Below, piece by piece: positions 14,815 to 15,469 of a stretch of DNA of 15,469 bases (its first letter is position 1; each line of letters starts with the position of its first letter). The DNA comes from Strigomonas culicis. Its lineage: Eukaryota > Euglenozoa > Kinetoplastea > Trypanosomatida > Trypanosomatidae. Made by a program: the position numbers and the translations under genes. The stretch is from NCBI GenBank assembly GCA_000482145.1, contig AUXH01000462.1:1-15469 (forward strand), in the 5' to 3' direction. The notes below the pieces were generated by a model. The model was given only the letters and a program-made list of their open reading frames with translations, was not told the DNA's origin and ran no database searches.

Positions 14815-15469
14815 TTATGAGCTCGCGGGAAGAGGCGACGCTCCCTCATGCCCTTCCGCTTCCTCCCCCCCCGCCTCCTGGGCCGCGCGGCTGCCCTCCG
14901 AGACCCGCACGACGAGGTCGGGCGCCTCCGCTCGCACCGCGTCGAGGCCGCCGAGCAGCACCGAGACGTTGTGAACGCCATACTCACACAGCTTCAGCGC
15001 CACCTGCTGTGCGACGGTGTGGTCCGCGCTCTGCTGGTACGCGCGCTCCTCCGCCGCGACGGCCTCCTCCTCCTTGTGCGCCGGCCGGTGGGGGCTGCAC
15101 CCATGCAGCCGCGGCGCGGCGGGCGGCGGCGCGTCGGCGTAGTAGCCGCCGTCGACCAGCAGCACCACGTGCGGCGCCACGTAGGTCTTGCAGACCGCCA
15201 CGCTGAGCGGGACGGCCTGGGCGGCCGCCTCGGCCCACGGGTCGGCTGCGGCCGGCGCCGCGGGCGGCAGGTGCTGAGCAAGGTCGGGCCGCGGCGGCGC
15301 GGCGGCCAGGCACGGGCTGCACAGGTGCCGCAGCACCGCGCTCGCGGCCGCCTCCACGCGCTGGGCGTGGCGCTCCGTCAGCCACGCCGGCGGCGGCTCG
15401 CCCTCCGCCAGCGGCAGCGGCGGCGGCGCGCGCACCGGCACCGCCAGCGCGCCCAGCAGCCGCTCGCGC
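14815..15469 (-). CDS. C-terminal part of a protein with an inactive rhodanese-like domain
   Basis: The frame is open to the right edge, so the 5' end is missing; about 217 residues are visible, ending in TGA at 14815. The visible part starts Pro/Ala-rich, passes a CSPC motif (near 15319), then a strand HVVLLVDGGYY that resembles the first core strand of a rhodanese domain. Near the end it shows LCEYGVHNVSVLLGGLDAV, which closely matches the rhodanese pattern of helix, G-hydrophobic-NV, strand, GG-hydrophobic-x-A. The segment just before that helix, where active rhodaneses carry the catalytic Cys loop (CxxGxR), reads QQSADHTVAQQ and has no cysteine, so sulfur transfer is unlikely. An Arg/His/Pro-rich insert of about 25 residues sits between the two halves. 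Inactive rhodanese domains serve as binding modules, for example after TBC domains, but the missing N-terminus leaves the family open. The tail is acidic and disordered. Confidence 0.7.
   Translation of the reverse strand, partial: RERLLGALAVPVRAPPPLPLAEGEPPPAWLTERHAQRVEAAASAVLRHLCSPCLAAAPPRPDLAQHLPPAAPAAADPWAEAAAQAVPLSVAVCKTYVAPHVVLLVDGGYYADAPPPAAPRLHGCSPHRPAHKEEEAVAAEERAYQQSADHTVAQQVALKLCEYGVHNVSVLLGGLDAVRAEAPDLVVRVSEGSRAAQEAGGEEAEGHEGASPLPASS

Noticed and set aside
1..15469. Prokaryotic operon, phage or defence system
   Set aside because: The gene content (MPP-beta, Ddi1, Grp170), AT-rich spacers with pyrimidine tracts, and lack of ribosome-binding sites all point to a kinetoplastid nucleus.

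Overview
The window looks like nuclear DNA of a trypanosomatid (kinetoplastid) protist. All seven protein-coding genes lie on the minus strand, none needs an intron, and there are no operon-type ribosome-binding sites. The genes are very GC-rich, with almost every third codon position G or C. They are separated by 360-980 bp AT-rich spacers full of A-runs and microsatellites. Each start codon whose upstream flank is visible is preceded on the minus strand by a pyrimidine tract and an AG, as expected for spliced-leader trans-splicing of a polycistronic transcript. I cannot name the genus from the sequence.

In transcription order (right to left) the genes are: (1) the 3' part of a protein with a rhodanese-like C-terminal segment that lacks the catalytic cysteine (14815 to the right edge); (2) a complete Ddi1-type ubiquitin-shuttle aspartyl protease (13370-14443); (3) a protein with degenerate EF-hands and a disordered, glutamine- and lysine-rich tail (11466-12944); (4) a serine-rich, probably disordered protein of unknown function (8265-10481); (5) an ER Hsp70-superfamily chaperone of the Grp170/Lhs1/HYOU1 type (4640-7546); (6) the beta subunit of the mitochondrial processing peptidase, family M16 (2780-4279); (7) the 5' 747 codons of a cysteine-rich protein with an ORC2-like motif (left edge to 2243).

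The genes do not form a pathway. This is normal for a kinetoplastid polycistronic cluster, where neighbours share transcription but regulation is mostly post-transcriptional. Protein quality control appears twice (Ddi1, Grp170) and organelle protein import once (MPP-beta), but I take the adjacency as chance.

The most interesting item is the left-edge gene. It is open to the window boundary, it combines several Cys-rich, probably zinc-binding clusters with a G-x-x-S-K segment resembling the origin recognition complex subunit 2 core, and its name here is an inference. Other points are the missing ER-retrieval tail on the Grp170-like protein, a 131-nt AG-free zone before the serine-rich gene that predicts a 6-nt 5' UTR, and long alternating purine-pyrimidine tracts in the spacers. 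I see no mobile element, CRISPR array, tRNA or rRNA gene.
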